Position numbers and translations under genes: made by a program. Shown here piece by piece: positions 8,239-17,267 of a stretch of DNA of 64,000 bases. Location: positions 1-64,000 of the forward strand of contig CBDFKY010000015.1 in assembly GCA_965248995.1 (NCBI GenBank). Direction: 5' to 3'. This DNA is from CBDFKY01 sp965248995. Its GTDB lineage: Bacteria > Pseudomonadota > Alphaproteobacteria > Rickettsiales > UBA998. The notes under the pieces were generated by a model. That model searched no databases and was not told the DNA's origin. It saw only the letters and a list, made by a program, of their open reading frames with translations. Every line of letters starts with the position of its first letter. Within the stretch, counting starts at the first letter, position 1.

Positions 8239-8730
8239 TCAAACGAAAATGATGCCGCCCGTCCTCGCATGATGCGCATGCGTGATGGCCACCGCCAGCG
8301 CGTCCATCGCATCGGCGGAAGCGGGTCCGGTGCAGGTCGGCAGCAGCAGGCGGACCATGCGTTCTATCTGTCCCTTGTCGGCGCGGCCTGAGCCGGTCAC
8401 CGATTTCTTGACCATCGTCGCGCTGTATTCCGCCACTTCCAGATGGTGAATGGCCAGGCTCAGCAGCAATGCGCCGCGCGCGTTTCCGAGTTTCAGGGTG
8501 GAAGCGGCGTTGACGCTGACGAACGTCTGCTCGATCGCGGCGGTATCGGGACGGTAGGCGGCGATCACCTTTTCCAGTTCCACATGCAGGGTATGCAACC
8601 GCTCGGAAAGGCTGCTTTTAGGGGACGGGTGAATCGCCCCGCACGCCGTAAACTTTAAGGTGCTGCCGTGCATGGTGATGATTCCCCATCCGGTATGCAC
8701 CAGCCCGGGATCTACGCCCAGGATATTCAT
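8239..8730 (-). CDS. ruvC: Holliday junction resolvase RuvC
   Basis: The 163-residue length is normal for RuvC. The start MNILGVDPGLVHTGWG carries the first catalytic Asp (Asp7), followed by AAIEQTFVSVNAAST (the catalytic Glu and the substrate-binding segment) and the C-terminal ADAMDALAVAITHAHH with the last acidic residues. It cleaves four-way junctions together with RuvAB, but no ruvA or ruvB is adjacent. The ATG overlaps the rlmJ stop (ATGA), which fixes this start rather than the longer upstream frame. Confidence 0.97.
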   Translation of the reverse strand: MNILGVDPGLVHTGWGIITMHGSTLKFTACGAIHPSPKSSLSERLHTLHVELEKVIAAYRPDTAAIEQTFVSVNAASTLKLGNARGALLLSLAIHHLEVAEYSATMVKKSVTGSGRADKGQIERMVRLLLPTCTGPASADAMDALAVAITHAHHARTGGIIFV

Positions 8731-9569
8731 GACGCCGGTCTCCACATGCGCCAGGTCGCGGTATGGCCCTGCGCCAGCACCCGGCACAGGAACGGCAGCA
8801 GACTTTGCAGTTCCGCTTCCAAGGTAAACGGCGGATTGACGATCACCAGTCCGGAACCGGTCAGGCCGGGCGCATCCGCAGATTTAAACGAAAGCTCTAG
8901 CAGCAGGATATCCGGCAGTCTGGACATGCCGAGCGCATGGTAGAATGCCGCCAGCGGCGCTTCCGCCGTCAGGGGATACCACAGGCAGAACGTTCCGGTG
9001 GCGAAACGGCGAACCGCCTGTTCCAGCCCCGCCGCCATCCGCAGATATTCCCCTTCCTGCTCGAACGGCGGATCGACCAGCACCAGCCCCCGCCGTTCCT
9101 TGAACGGTACGTGGGCACCGAGCGCCAGCCATCCGTCGAGACAGGTGACACGCACCTGCGCATCTCCGCCGAACAGCTGACGCAGGGTGCCTGCATCTTC
9201 CGGATGTAGCTCGATGGCGGACAGCCGGTCCCGGGGACGCAGCAGTAATTTCGCCAGCATCGGGGAACCGGGATACAGGCGAAGGCCTCCTTCCGGGTTC
9301 AGGGTGCGGATACATTCAACGTACGGTGCGAGCAATAAGGCGATATCCGGCGGTGCGGGGGTTTCCATCAGCCGCTTGATGCCCTGCTGCCATTCGCCGG
9401 TTTTGGTGGCCTGCACGCCGGAAATATTATACAGCCCGATCCCGGCATGGGTATCGAGCACCCGGAAAGGTTTGTCCTTGCGTTTCAGGTAGTCGATCAG
9501 GCGGCAAAATACCACGTGTTTCATCACGTCGGCGGCATTGCCCGCGTGATAGCTGTGACGGTAGTTCAT
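8727..9569 (-). CDS. rlmJ: 23S rRNA (adenine-2030-N6)-methyltransferase RlmJ
   Basis: The 280-residue protein opens with MNYRHSYHAGNAADVMKHV, the family's characteristic N-terminus. It has the SAM-binding LDTHAGIGLY and the catalytic DPPFEQEGEY, a (D/N)PP(F/Y) motif typical of N6-adenine methyltransferases. It modifies A2030 of 23S rRNA. It overlaps ruvC by four bases (ATGA), so the two are translationally coupled. Confidence 0.95.
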   Translation of the reverse strand: MNYRHSYHAGNAADVMKHVVFCRLIDYLKRKDKPFRVLDTHAGIGLYNISGVQATKTGEWQQGIKRLMETPAPPDIALLLAPYVECIRTLNPEGGLRLYPGSPMLAKLLLRPRDRLSAIELHPEDAGTLRQLFGGDAQVRVTCLDGWLALGAHVPFKERRGLVLVDPPFEQEGEYLRMAAGLEQAVRRFATGTFCLWYPLTAEAPLAAFYHALGMSRLPDILLLELSFKSADAPGLTGSGLVIVNPPFTLEAELQSLLPFLCRVLAQGHTATWRMWRPAS

Positions 9570-9588
9570 GGCCGCGCGACTGTCCGCC

Positions 9589-10014
9589 CTATTTCTTGAG
9601 CAAATCGCGGATTTCGGTGAGCAGCGCCACGTCGGCGGGCGGGGTGACGGTCGTATCCTTCGGGTCCACGGCCTTGCGGTCGAACTCCGTCTTCATTTTG
9701 TTCACCATCCGCACGATCATGAACACCACGAACGCGACGATCAGGAACTGGAAGACCGCGTTGATGAAACTGCCATAGGCGATGACCGGCGCGCCTGCCT
9801 TTTTCGCTTCCGCCAGCGTGGCGTAGGTGGTGTGGCCGAGATTGATGTAGTAACTGGAAAAATCCAGCCCGCCGATCACCAGCCCGATCACCGGATTGAT
9901 CATGTCCTGCACCAGCGACGTGACGATCGCCGTGAACGCCGCGCCGACGATAATGCCGACCGCCATGTCCATGACGTTGCCGCGGGCGATGAAGCTCTTG
10001 AATTCGTTCAGCAT
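9589..10014 (-). CDS. mscL: Large-conductance mechanosensitive channel MscL
   Basis: The 141-residue protein has the MscL N-terminal amphipathic helix and pore-lining first transmembrane helix (FIARGNVMDMAVGIIVGAAF), a periplasmic loop, a second membrane helix (FQFLIVAFVVFMIVRMV) and a C-terminal helix (LLTEIRDLLKK). It releases solutes during hypo-osmotic shock as a homopentamer in the inner membrane. The next gene on the minus strand, rlmJ, begins 20 bases beyond its stop. Confidence 0.97.
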   Translation of the reverse strand: MLNEFKSFIARGNVMDMAVGIIVGAAFTAIVTSLVQDMINPVIGLVIGGLDFSSYYINLGHTTYATLAEAKKAGAPVIAYGSFINAVFQFLIVAFVVFMIVRMVNKMKTEFDRKAVDPKDTTVTPPADVALLTEIRDLLKK

Positions 10015-10089
10015 AACTGGTCTCCTTGTGCTTTAGTGGATTGTTAGGTGAGAACAATGCATCACTCATTTTTTCCATTAAATGAGATC

Positions 10090-10154
10090 GTCATTCCCGC
10101 GAAGGCGGGAATCCACCCAAACGGAAACTGGATTCCCGCCTTCGCGGGAATGAC
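10090..10154. repeat. 25-bp perfect inverted repeat between mscL and yebC
   Basis: GTCATTCCCGCGAAGGCGGG... at 10090-10114 pairs perfectly with 10130-10154 across a 15-base loop. This GTCATTCCCGC type of sequence is a widespread extragenic palindrome in proteobacteria. It lies downstream of yebC and upstream of mscL and may end or protect the yebC transcript. Confidence 0.9.
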
Positions 10155-10206
10155 GACTTTATTGTGTTTTGGTGAGTAGCACATTGATCCCATGGTGTCA
10201 TACAGC

Positions 10207-10956
10207 TCAAGCGCTTAGTTTTTCAATCAATTCATCGCTGATGTCCGCGTTGGTGGTCACTCGCTGCACGTCGTCGTTATCTTCCAGCATATCCAGCATT
10301 TTGAGGAGGGTGACGGCCTGTTCCTCGCTTATCGCGCTCATCGTCTGCGGCGCGAAGACGAATCCGGAGGAGGCCGGTGCGCCGAAGCGCACTTCCAGTG
10401 CTGCCGCCACTTCATGCAGGCTGTCCGTAGCAGTAACGATGCGATGTGATTCCGCATCGGTTTCACAATCCTCCGCCCCCGCCTCGATCGCCGCTTCCAG
10501 CAGGGCCGATTCATCGGCGGCGGCCAGCGGATAGGTGATCTCGCCGACATGGTCGAACATGAAACCGACGCTACCCGTCTCGCCCAGGTTGCCGGAATAT
10601 TTGGTAAACGCCGCCCGCACTTCGGACGCCGTGCGGTTGCGGTTGTCGGTCAGCGCCTCGACGATCACCGCCACGCCGCCCACACCGTAGCCTTCATAGC
10701 GGATCTCCTCGTAATTGTCGGTGTCCGTCGCGCCGGAGCCGCGTTTCACCGCCGCCTCGATCTTGTCCTTGGGCAGGTTCTCTACTTTCGCCGCGTTGAT
10801 GGCTGCTCTAAGGCGGGGATTGAAGGCAGGGTCGGGCAGCCCGCTCTTCGCCGCGACGATGATTTCCTTGATCAGCTTGGTGAACACCTTGGCGCGCTTT
10901 TTGTCCTGCGCGCCCTTGCGGTGCATGATGTTCTTGAACTTGGAATGGCCTGCCAT
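10207..10956 (-). CDS. yebC: YebC/PmpR family protein
   Basis: The 249-residue protein begins MAGHSKFKNIMHRKGAQDKK, the family signature, and includes LPKDKIEAAVKRGSG and RYEGYGVGGVAVIVEALTDN. The family has been reported to act as a transcriptional regulator and, in some bacteria, to relieve ribosome stalling. Its function here cannot be decided from sequence. The frame runs open 69 codons further upstream, but the family always starts at MAGHSK, so the ATG at 10954-10956 is chosen. In many bacteria yebC lies next to ruvC; here mscL and rlmJ intervene. Confidence 0.96.
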   Translation of the reverse strand: MAGHSKFKNIMHRKGAQDKKRAKVFTKLIKEIIVAAKSGLPDPAFNPRLRAAINAAKVENLPKDKIEAAVKRGSGATDTDNYEEIRYEGYGVGGVAVIVEALTDNRNRTASEVRAAFTKYSGNLGETGSVGFMFDHVGEITYPLAAADESALLEAAIEAGAEDCETDAESHRIVTATDSLHEVAAALEVRFGAPASSGFVFAPQTMSAISEEQAVTLLKMLDMLEDNDDVQRVTTNADISDELIEKLSA

Positions 10957-11209
10957 GGAAATCGTCTTCCGTGTGAAAAGGTTAGGAATGAACGTACCAT
11001 ACCGGAAAGCACACGGCCACCGCAAGAATTTCATCTTGTTAACTTTTATATGTAAAAAATTTATTTTTTCTTGGAAGAAATTAAAAAATGCGTTAGACTG
11101 AAAGGGATTTGATTGTTTTCCGTGTTTTGTTTTGATCTTTAGAACCGCAAGGAAAATTTGCATTGGGCTACGTTTTTCCGTCCAGTTTATTTAGTTGAGG
11201 AAATCCACT

Positions 11210-11650
11210 ATGAAACGTTCTTCATCTCCTTTCAATCAATCACTTCTGCAATTTTCTATGCAAGATCCCTTCTTCCGCACAGTTGGAGGACTTATCTTGC
11301 TCGTTATCGTTGGCATCGTTACGTCGCAGATTGTAATAGGTGTTGCGGAATCAAAAGTTCACGCTGAAGTTTCCGGATCTGTCCAAGTGACTAGTCAGAT
11401 CCGGGGTGATTCAGAGAGTACCAACGAACATTTGTTTGTAACGGTGTTTCCTGATCAAGGTACACCTGTTACCGCACAATTTCGCGATAGCTGGGGCGCA
11501 GGGGTCTGGAACTCTCGTGATCTTTATGCCATTGCGAAAAAATGTGATGGAAAAAACGCAACTGTCAAAACAGCTGGTCTTACATTTAGACCTTTTTCAG
11601 TAGTGCCTGCTGTAACTGATATTACCTGTCAGCAGCGGCCGCTTCAGTAA
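11210..11650 (+). CDS. Unknown single-pass membrane protein
   Basis: The protein has 146 residues. A 30-residue hydrophilic N-terminus is followed by one strong membrane segment (TVGGLILLVIVGIVTSQIVIGV) and an extracytoplasmic domain of about 90 residues with two Cys near its end (KKCDGK and ITCQQ), which could form a disulfide. The start is set by TTGAGGA about 9 bases before the ATG; an in-frame ATG five codons upstream lacks such a site. I recognise no family. A good terminator follows at once, so it is probably a single-gene unit. Base composition is more AT-rich than in the neighbours. Confidence 0.75.
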   Translation: MKRSSSPFNQSLLQFSMQDPFFRTVGGLILLVIVGIVTSQIVIGVAESKVHAEVSGSVQVTSQIRGDSESTNEHLFVTVFPDQGTPVTAQFRDSWGAGVWNSRDLYAIAKKCDGKNATVKTAGLTFRPFSVVPAVTDITCQQRPLQ

Positions 11651-11662
11651 CATCATATAATC

Positions 11663-11694
11663 AAAAATGGCCGCCTTCCAGCGCCATTTTTTTT
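11663..11694 (+). terminator. Rho-independent terminator
   Basis: AAAAATGGC pairs with GCCATTTTTT around a short C-rich loop and leads into a T run, 13 bases after the stop of the membrane-protein gene. Confidence 0.85.
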
Positions 11695-11760
11695 GCTCTG
11701 CATCTGCCGTCATGAAAATTTCACACGCGCCCCGCCCGAAATCACGTATCATACGCGTTC

Positions 11761-12678
11761 ATGACCGATGCACCCGCCACCGCTTTTTCGGATATTCCCC
11801 CGCAGGCTGCGCCGCCACCGGCTACCATGGGGCAAAACATCCATAAGTGGGGGAGTTATCTGGGCATCGACTGGGTGTTCAATACCTTATCCGGCGTCAG
11901 TTTCGCGTATTGGGGAAAATATACCGAACTGGGACAGAAAGCATGGAGCGGCCCGGTCGAGCATATGTTCGAAGCGGGCCTCTCCCACGTCATCAAGAAT
12001 GAAAAACAGCTCGCCAGCAGCGTGGAACATGGCAGCATGTTCGCGAGCATCATCATGGGCGGCATGATGACCATTCCTCCCTTGATGATTCTGGAAAACA
12101 GAGGTGTGAAAAAATCCATCGTCCAGTCGCTGGACCGGGTCATCTACGGGAATGACCGCGTGGAGAGAGATCCCACGTTTCAGCAGGCATACGCGGCGAT
12201 GGACCATGAACCGAAAAAAAACTTCACGACCGGTATGCTGGCGCGGTTTGCGGCGCTTACCCCCCTGCTTGCCATCATCCTCATTCCCGAGACGAAAGAA
12301 AAAGCGAAGGCATTGTATTTCGATCATATCGCCCGAGGGAGTGATATGCTTGCGCGCGGCGCCGGTTTGAGTGAGGAAACATTTGCGCATCTCTCTCCTC
12401 AAGAAGCGGGCGATCGCTGGAAGCATATCCATAACGCCATCGCCATGGATTTCGGCCTCGGCCTGCCGTATGCGGGGTTGCATTCTTTTTTCTACGACAA
12501 GTTCGCAGGCATCAGCGGGCATGGAAAAGAAAGCGCGCGCGTGCCGGATGTGCCAGCTTTTCCTGAAATTCCTGCACAAGGAGGAGAGGTGCATCGCCTG
12601 CCTACGCGGCAGGTGACGCAGGCGACAGCGGCGGCGGAACGGACGGTGAACAGCGAACCGTTGATCGCCGCGCGGTGA
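11761..12678 (+). CDS. Unknown protein with two probable membrane segments
   Basis: The protein has 305 residues. After a Pro/Ala-rich N-terminus, hydrophobic stretches occur at FASIIMGGMMTIPPLMIL and near FAALTPLLAIILIP. The rest is amphipathic, with a Thr/Ala-rich tail. I recognise no characterised family. It is flanked by a terminator upstream and by a 109-base gap before the FKBP-like gene, so it may be transcribed alone. The ATG at 11761 has no strong ribosome site, and I see no better alternative. Confidence 0.7.
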   Translation: MTDAPATAFSDIPPQAAPPPATMGQNIHKWGSYLGIDWVFNTLSGVSFAYWGKYTELGQKAWSGPVEHMFEAGLSHVIKNEKQLASSVEHGSMFASIIMGGMMTIPPLMILENRGVKKSIVQSLDRVIYGNDRVERDPTFQQAYAAMDHEPKKNFTTGMLARFAALTPLLAIILIPETKEKAKALYFDHIARGSDMLARGAGLSEETFAHLSPQEAGDRWKHIHNAIAMDFGLGLPYAGLHSFFYDKFAGISGHGKESARVPDVPAFPEIPAQGGEVHRLPTRQVTQATAAAERTVNSEPLIAAR

Positions 12679-12787
12679 CATCCAAGTGATGCAGGGGGTA
12701 AACAGTCACGCTGAAATCGGTAGTGTTTCTTCGGGATATCCGTCAAGGGAAGCTGACAGCCATTCGCAAAAATGATAGCTTTTTAAT

Positions 12788-13678
12788 ATGGCAGACAAAA
12801 ACAGAGAGTCGCGGGGTAATCCTTCCTGGCTGAAATGGGTGGTGACGTTGTTCATCGCCTATGCGATCTTCATGAATTACCAGGAGCGCAAGGATCACAA
12901 AAACGATACCGTGCTGAACGTGGCGCAGGCGAAACCGTCGGAAAACAGCGCCTATGTCAGCGCCGATTTCGGAAGCTATACCCTGCCCAAAGGCATCAGT
13001 ATCGGCGGTGATGTGACGGGTGACGGGAATGAAGCGCGGTGCGGGCAGACGGCTACGCTGAGTTATGCGGGAACCCTGCCGAACGGCAAGGCGCTGGACG
13101 GAGAAGACGGCAAGGCGACGGTCCTGCAGGTGGGGCTGCCGGATGATCTGAAGCCGTGGGCTTCCGCGGTACCGGGCATGAAAAAGGGTGGCGTGCGCCA
13201 GATCAAAGTGCTGGCCCCGCTGCGCTATGATGAAGCGAAGCGCAAGGCACTGGGCTTGGCGGAGACGGACGCGTTGAACTATAAAGTGGAAATCAGCGCG
13301 ATTACGCCGGAATCCCCGGTGGACGCCATTCCTTTCCAGGCCACCGACCGCGTGGCGGGAAACGGAGAAATCGCCAATTGCGGCATGGTGGCGGATGTCC
13401 ACCTCCGGCTCTGGGCCCCGGACGGCACTTCCTACTATGATTCGCGCACCGCTCAGAAAGGCGGAAAACCGCTCAGCCTGCATGTCGGCAGGGCGGAAGT
13501 GTTCTACGGCCTGGATCGGGGTTTGCTCGGCATGAAAAAAGGCGGGCAGCGTACTCTGGTCGTGCCGCCCGCGTTCGCCGTTCCTGCGGCTGGCAAAGAT
13601 AATCCTTTGAAGGACGTACTGAAAAAGGATCAGGTCGGGCTGGTGGAAGTGGAACTGATGGATGTGCGCTGGAAATAG
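12788..13678 (+). CDS. Membrane-anchored protein with two FKBP-type PPIase domains
   Basis: The protein has 296 residues. A single N-terminal membrane segment (WLKWVVTLFIAYAIFM, about residues 14-29) anchors it with the bulk in the periplasm. Two FKBP-like domains follow: about 60-170 (ATLSYAGTLPNGKALDG, VPGMKKGGVRQIKVLAP) and about 190-296 (LRLWAPDGTSYYDS, GLLGMKKGGQRTLVVPP). FKBP enzymes catalyse peptidyl-prolyl isomerisation and often act as chaperones for exported proteins. Both domains depart from the canonical active site, so enzymatic activity is uncertain while the fold assignment is good. Confidence 0.8.
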   Translation: MADKNRESRGNPSWLKWVVTLFIAYAIFMNYQERKDHKNDTVLNVAQAKPSENSAYVSADFGSYTLPKGISIGGDVTGDGNEARCGQTATLSYAGTLPNGKALDGEDGKATVLQVGLPDDLKPWASAVPGMKKGGVRQIKVLAPLRYDEAKRKALGLAETDALNYKVEISAITPESPVDAIPFQATDRVAGNGEIANCGMVADVHLRLWAPDGTSYYDSRTAQKGGKPLSLHVGRAEVFYGLDRGLLGMKKGGQRTLVVPPAFAVPAAGKDNPLKDVLKKDQVGLVEVELMDVRWK

Positions 13679-13745
13679 CCAGGGCTAGAAGGGAATGACG
13701 GAACTCCACATTTTACCGCCTACGTGAAATTCCCGGCAAGCGGCG

Positions 13746-14540
13746 TTAAGGTTTTTTGGTTTCAGACGATAAAGGAAGCGGCGGCGGCGCACCCGGGGCG
13801 GGTTTCTTCAGTTTCGCTTCCGCGTTGAGGCGCCTCTGCTGCGCTTCCATCAGCCCTTCCACTTCTTTCAGGCGCTTGATCCGGTCATCCATGAAATAGT
13901 GGATGTAGTTCAGTTCTCCCTGATTCAGCTTCCTGTCATCCTTCAGGATGTTCTGCATAATGATGGAAGCGTCCTCGAACTCGCCGCGCTTTTCATGGAC
14001 GAAGGCGGGCATCTGCTGCGCCCAGTAGGGGATGTTCTTCACGCCCGCCAAAGGTGTGGCGATCTTCAGCGCCAGCGCGTCGTCGTTCAGCTTGTGCATC
14101 GCTAGGTATACGCCCTGCGTCAGCCACCACCATTTCACTTCCGGCCGCCAGTAGCTGTGCTCATACAGGTAATTCACCATTTCGATCACTTCCGGGTGGT
14201 TTTGCGTCTGGCTGAAATAATAGGCGGCCATGGTGGGAAGGTGGTTGGAGCGACCGTCGAACGTATCCAGCTCGGAAAACCACTGATGCACTTTCTGCAG
14301 GTTATACGAGCTCAGTTTGGTGAACCGCCCGAACGTGTCGCCGGTATTGTTCAGGCGGAAGGCCATGATGCGAAACAGCAGCTGCCGGTCCCCGAACGCC
14401 ATGACGTCCAGCTCATGCCGGCTGGCGAGTTCCGGTACCACTCCCAGATCCGGGATGCGGTTTATGGAAGCGAAACAGAAAACCGCCTGCAGAGAGAGCA
14501 ACACCAAGGCAAGGTAACTATAACGCCGGGCAGTCTGCAT
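13746..14540 (-). CDS. Unknown exported protein in the secretin gene set
   Basis: The 264-residue protein has an N-terminal signal or anchor segment (YLALVLLSLQAVFCFASI). The helical body suggests TPR-like repeats (YYFSQTQNHPEVIEMVNYLYEHSYW, YLAMHKLNDDALALKIATPL), and the tail is rich in Pro, Ala and Lys. It starts 8 bases after the ABC-2-like gene and is last in a minus-strand set of prepilin peptidase, secretin, membrane protein and this gene. It may be an accessory of the pilus or secretion apparatus; this is inference from context alone. Confidence 0.75.
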   Translation of the reverse strand: MQTARRYSYLALVLLSLQAVFCFASINRIPDLGVVPELASRHELDVMAFGDRQLLFRIMAFRLNNTGDTFGRFTKLSSYNLQKVHQWFSELDTFDGRSNHLPTMAAYYFSQTQNHPEVIEMVNYLYEHSYWRPEVKWWWLTQGVYLAMHKLNDDALALKIATPLAGVKNIPYWAQQMPAFVHEKRGEFEDASIIMQNILKDDRKLNQGELNYIHYFMDDRIKRLKEVEGLMEAQQRRLNAEAKLKKPAPGAPPPLPLSSETKKP

Positions 14541-14548
14541 GGAAACTC

Positions 14549-15313
14549 TCAGAACTGCTTGCGGCAGAAATCAATGATGGCTACGCAGAGTGCCAGCGGG
14601 ATAAAGATGGCCGTCTGCGCGATGAAGTAGAGCAGGGCGTGCGTATCCGGCACCCCGTAGATCAGCCATTCGGTCTGCGCGAACATGTCCAGCCGAGGCA
14701 TGATGACGGACACCGCTTCGATCAGGTAGCGCAGCGCCTGCCCGAGCCACACGATGTCGAAGACGATCCGCGCCTTGGCGGTGGCGATGAAAAATGCCAT
14801 CAGCCTTCCCATGGCGTAGAAGGCGAACGACACCAGCACCGAGGTTACGGCGCTTTTATTGGTGAGCGAGGCGAACAGGGCGATCGCCACTACCACCCAG
14901 CTTTCCACCAGCAGGCTGAGCGTCCATACCGCGAACCCGCTCAGGCTTAAAGGATGCAGCAGCGCGATCATCGCCGCTACCGATCCCACCACGACGGAGG
15001 CCGCGCAGGCGAACCCCAGCCAGAAACCGAACACCAGCTTCGGGCGTGAGACCGGACGCGACAGCATCACGTCGATCTCCCGCGTGTCGTACATCGCCCG
15101 CATATGGAAACAGACGAACACCGCGATCCCCATGTCCAGCACGATCCGGCTCAACCCCGCACTCATGGCGAGGTGCATCTGCTGGTCTTCCAGCATCGCG
15201 GTTCTGGAAAGCGCCTTGGTGATGCCGATCAGCAGGAGGATCAGCAGGATCAGCGCCGGAAACAGCCGGTCGCGGATAGCGGTGAGCAGGATAAAGCGCA
15301 TGGTGGTATACAT
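14549..15313 (-). CDS. ABC-2-like multi-pass membrane protein
   Basis: The 254-residue protein has about six membrane helices and the layout of ABC-2 type permeases: a cytoplasmic start MYTTMRFILLTAIRDR, then a helix, a long charged loop (MYDTREIDVMLSRPVSRPKLVFG) and the remaining helices. The loop motif of the form MLSRPVSR is typical of ABC-2 permeases. No ATP-binding partner gene is adjacent. It lies between the secretin gene and an unknown exported protein with very short spacers, so it is probably co-transcribed with them. Confidence 0.75.
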   Translation of the reverse strand: MYTTMRFILLTAIRDRLFPALILLILLLIGITKALSRTAMLEDQQMHLAMSAGLSRIVLDMGIAVFVCFHMRAMYDTREIDVMLSRPVSRPKLVFGFWLGFACAASVVVGSVAAMIALLHPLSLSGFAVWTLSLLVESWVVVAIALFASLTNKSAVTSVLVSFAFYAMGRLMAFFIATAKARIVFDIVWLGQALRYLIEAVSVIMPRLDMFAQTEWLIYGVPDTHALLYFIAQTAIFIPLALCVAIIDFCRKQF

Positions 15314-15332
15314 GAAACCTGTTCCTTAGAGC

Positions 15333-17171
15333 TTAAAAGGCGATCGGGCGCGGGTCGCTGGTGAATTTGTTGTACAGGTTCTTATCCGCGTTATGGTAAC
15401 TTCCTTCCGGCGAGACGATGGTGGCGCGGATGAAGATCACCAGCTCGCGGTTGTTGTTCTTCTTGTCCGTCCCCTTGAAGATATTGCCGAGGTAAGGGAT
15501 GCCGCTCAGGAACGGTACGCCGTTATCCGTATTGTTCGCCGCCTGTTCCATCAGTCCGCCGATGACCATCACCTGGCCGCTGCGCAGGCGCATGATGGAA
15601 TCCAGCTCGCGCACTTCCACGATCGGCACCGTATTGACGAACCGCTCGGCCGGGTCCTTGATCAGGATTTCATTGGCGAAAGCGGCGCCCGGATCCACGA
15701 CGGAACCCACCTGCCGCGTCAGGGTCGGACGGACGCTCAGCGTGACCTCGTTACTGTCCAGATTGACGGAGGGCAGGATGTTGAGGATGATCCCGATGGG
15801 GATGGAGCGGCGGTTGGTCTGGACGCTGAGCTGGCCTTTCTGCGTCTGTCCGGCCGCGTCGATCGTATCGGGCTGCTGGTTGAGCTGAACTTCGAAGAAC
15901 ACGCGGTTTTCCGCGAACGTCAGTACCGCCGGCTGGTTGTTAATGGCGTGCAGACGGGGGCTCGACAGCGTGCGGGTCGTGCCGAACCGCTCCGTCAGGT
16001 TGAGGACCGCGTCCAGGCTGGCGTTCGGATCAGTCGGTGTCAGCGCCAGTTTTACCAGGTTGGATTTGTCGATGTCTGGGCCGAACGCCGCGCCGATGCT
16101 CCAGTCGGTCGCGCCGACTTTCTTCTGCAGGATGTTCCAGTTGATGCCGCTCTGGAACGCGTCGTCCAGATCGACTTCCACCACTTTCGCTTCGATCAGC
16201 ACCTGCGCCGTGGCGTTACGCTTCAGGAAATCCAGGTAATGCTTGATGCTCTCATGCTGCGCCTGGCTGGCCGCCACCGAGAGCACGCCCGCCTGCCGGT
16301 TGATCACGTAGAACATGTTCTTGCCGAGGTTTTTCCCTGCGGTCGCGGATGGCAGCGCTTCCGGCGCCAGGGATTCCACGGCCTGGCCGGACAAATGCCG
16401 CGGCTTGTTATAGGTCAGGATGGCGCGGATATTGGCGTCCAGCGATTCCCAGAAATCATCCTCTGCCTTGGAATCGATGGTCGTGGTCGAGCCGGTATTG
16501 ATGCCGCCGCTGCTACCCCCGCCGCCGCCGCTCGCACCGCCGCCGGCACCGCCCGCGCTTCCTCCCCCGCCACCCGCGGCGCCGTTGGAGATGGAGAGCA
16601 CGTCCGTGGTAATACTGTTGTTGCTGGTGCTGGAACGCACGACGTTGAGGAAATCGATCGGGTAGTTCTGGATGTACGGCATGTCCCGCTCCACCCGCAG
16701 CACCCCGTCGGCGTATTTATAACGCAGCCCCGCCAGGTCGGCGATATGCTCGATCACTTCGCCGAACGGGCGGTCTTTCGCCCGGAACGCGATGCCGCCT
16801 TCGATGTTGGCGTCCATCTCCAGGTCCACGTCGGCCAGTTTCGCCAGTTCGATCAGCACATCCTTCAAGGGCACGTCATCGGTCACCGCGATGGATACCA
16901 GCTTGGTTTCCCCCACTTTGGGAGGACGCGGCGCCGCCAGTACGGAAGCCATTTCGGGCACCTTGTCCGATCCTGCATGGTGACCGTAATCGTCCGGGCC
17001 GGTCTTCCCCTTGCCGAACAGGTCCCGGTAATCCTCCCGGTGGAGTTCCAGCTGGCGGTCGATCGGATCGCCCTGCGCAAAACGGTCGAATCCCGTTTCC
17101 TTGCAGCCGGACATCAGCAGCACCGCCAGACCCAGATAGAAAAAACGGTTGATGTGTAGCCGACGATTCAC
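15333..17171 (-). CDS. Secretin lipoprotein, MshL/PilQ-like outer-membrane channel
   Basis: The 612-residue protein has a lipoprotein signal (LGLAVLLMSGC), so it should be lipid-anchored. An N-terminal STN-like domain (LIELAKLADVDLEMDANIEGG, about residues 100-170) precedes N1-type domains, a glycine-rich loop near residues 198-225, and the C-terminal secretin domain with VPFLSGIPYLGNIFKG and a final RELVIFIRATIV. Secretins form the outer-membrane ring of type IV pili or type II secretion. I use the GTG at 17169-17171; a TTG five codons upstream is the alternative. The minus-strand neighbour upstream is a prepilin peptidase gene. No pilus ATPase is in view. Confidence 0.88.
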   Translation of the reverse strand: MNRRLHINRFFYLGLAVLLMSGCKETGFDRFAQGDPIDRQLELHREDYRDLFGKGKTGPDDYGHHAGSDKVPEMASVLAAPRPPKVGETKLVSIAVTDDVPLKDVLIELAKLADVDLEMDANIEGGIAFRAKDRPFGEVIEHIADLAGLRYKYADGVLRVERDMPYIQNYPIDFLNVVRSSTSNNSITTDVLSISNGAAGGGGGSAGGAGGGASGGGGGSSGGINTGSTTTIDSKAEDDFWESLDANIRAILTYNKPRHLSGQAVESLAPEALPSATAGKNLGKNMFYVINRQAGVLSVAASQAQHESIKHYLDFLKRNATAQVLIEAKVVEVDLDDAFQSGINWNILQKKVGATDWSIGAAFGPDIDKSNLVKLALTPTDPNASLDAVLNLTERFGTTRTLSSPRLHAINNQPAVLTFAENRVFFEVQLNQQPDTIDAAGQTQKGQLSVQTNRRSIPIGIILNILPSVNLDSNEVTLSVRPTLTRQVGSVVDPGAAFANEILIKDPAERFVNTVPIVEVRELDSIMRLRSGQVMVIGGLMEQAANNTDNGVPFLSGIPYLGNIFKGTDKKNNNRELVIFIRATIVSPEGSYHNADKNLYNKFTSDPRPIAF

Positions 17172-17267
17172 GTTATTCGAACCCAACGATAAAAAATCAA
17201 TGAATGTTGCGACTATGACATATTAAGGGCCCGTGTCAAACGGCAACCTCTTTTTTCCCGCTTCGGC

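Noticed and set aside
10090..10154. 25-bp inverted repeat considered as a member of the A/B palindrome family
   Set aside because: No CGTACG centre, no TATAGT ends and a different sequence; it matches the common GTCATTCCCGC extragenic type.
15393..17159. Very long plus-strand open frame (588 codons) opposite the secretin gene
   Set aside because: The protein is dominated by Arg, His, Asp and Gln in the way typical of antisense frames in GC-rich DNA, while the minus strand codes for a clear secretin.
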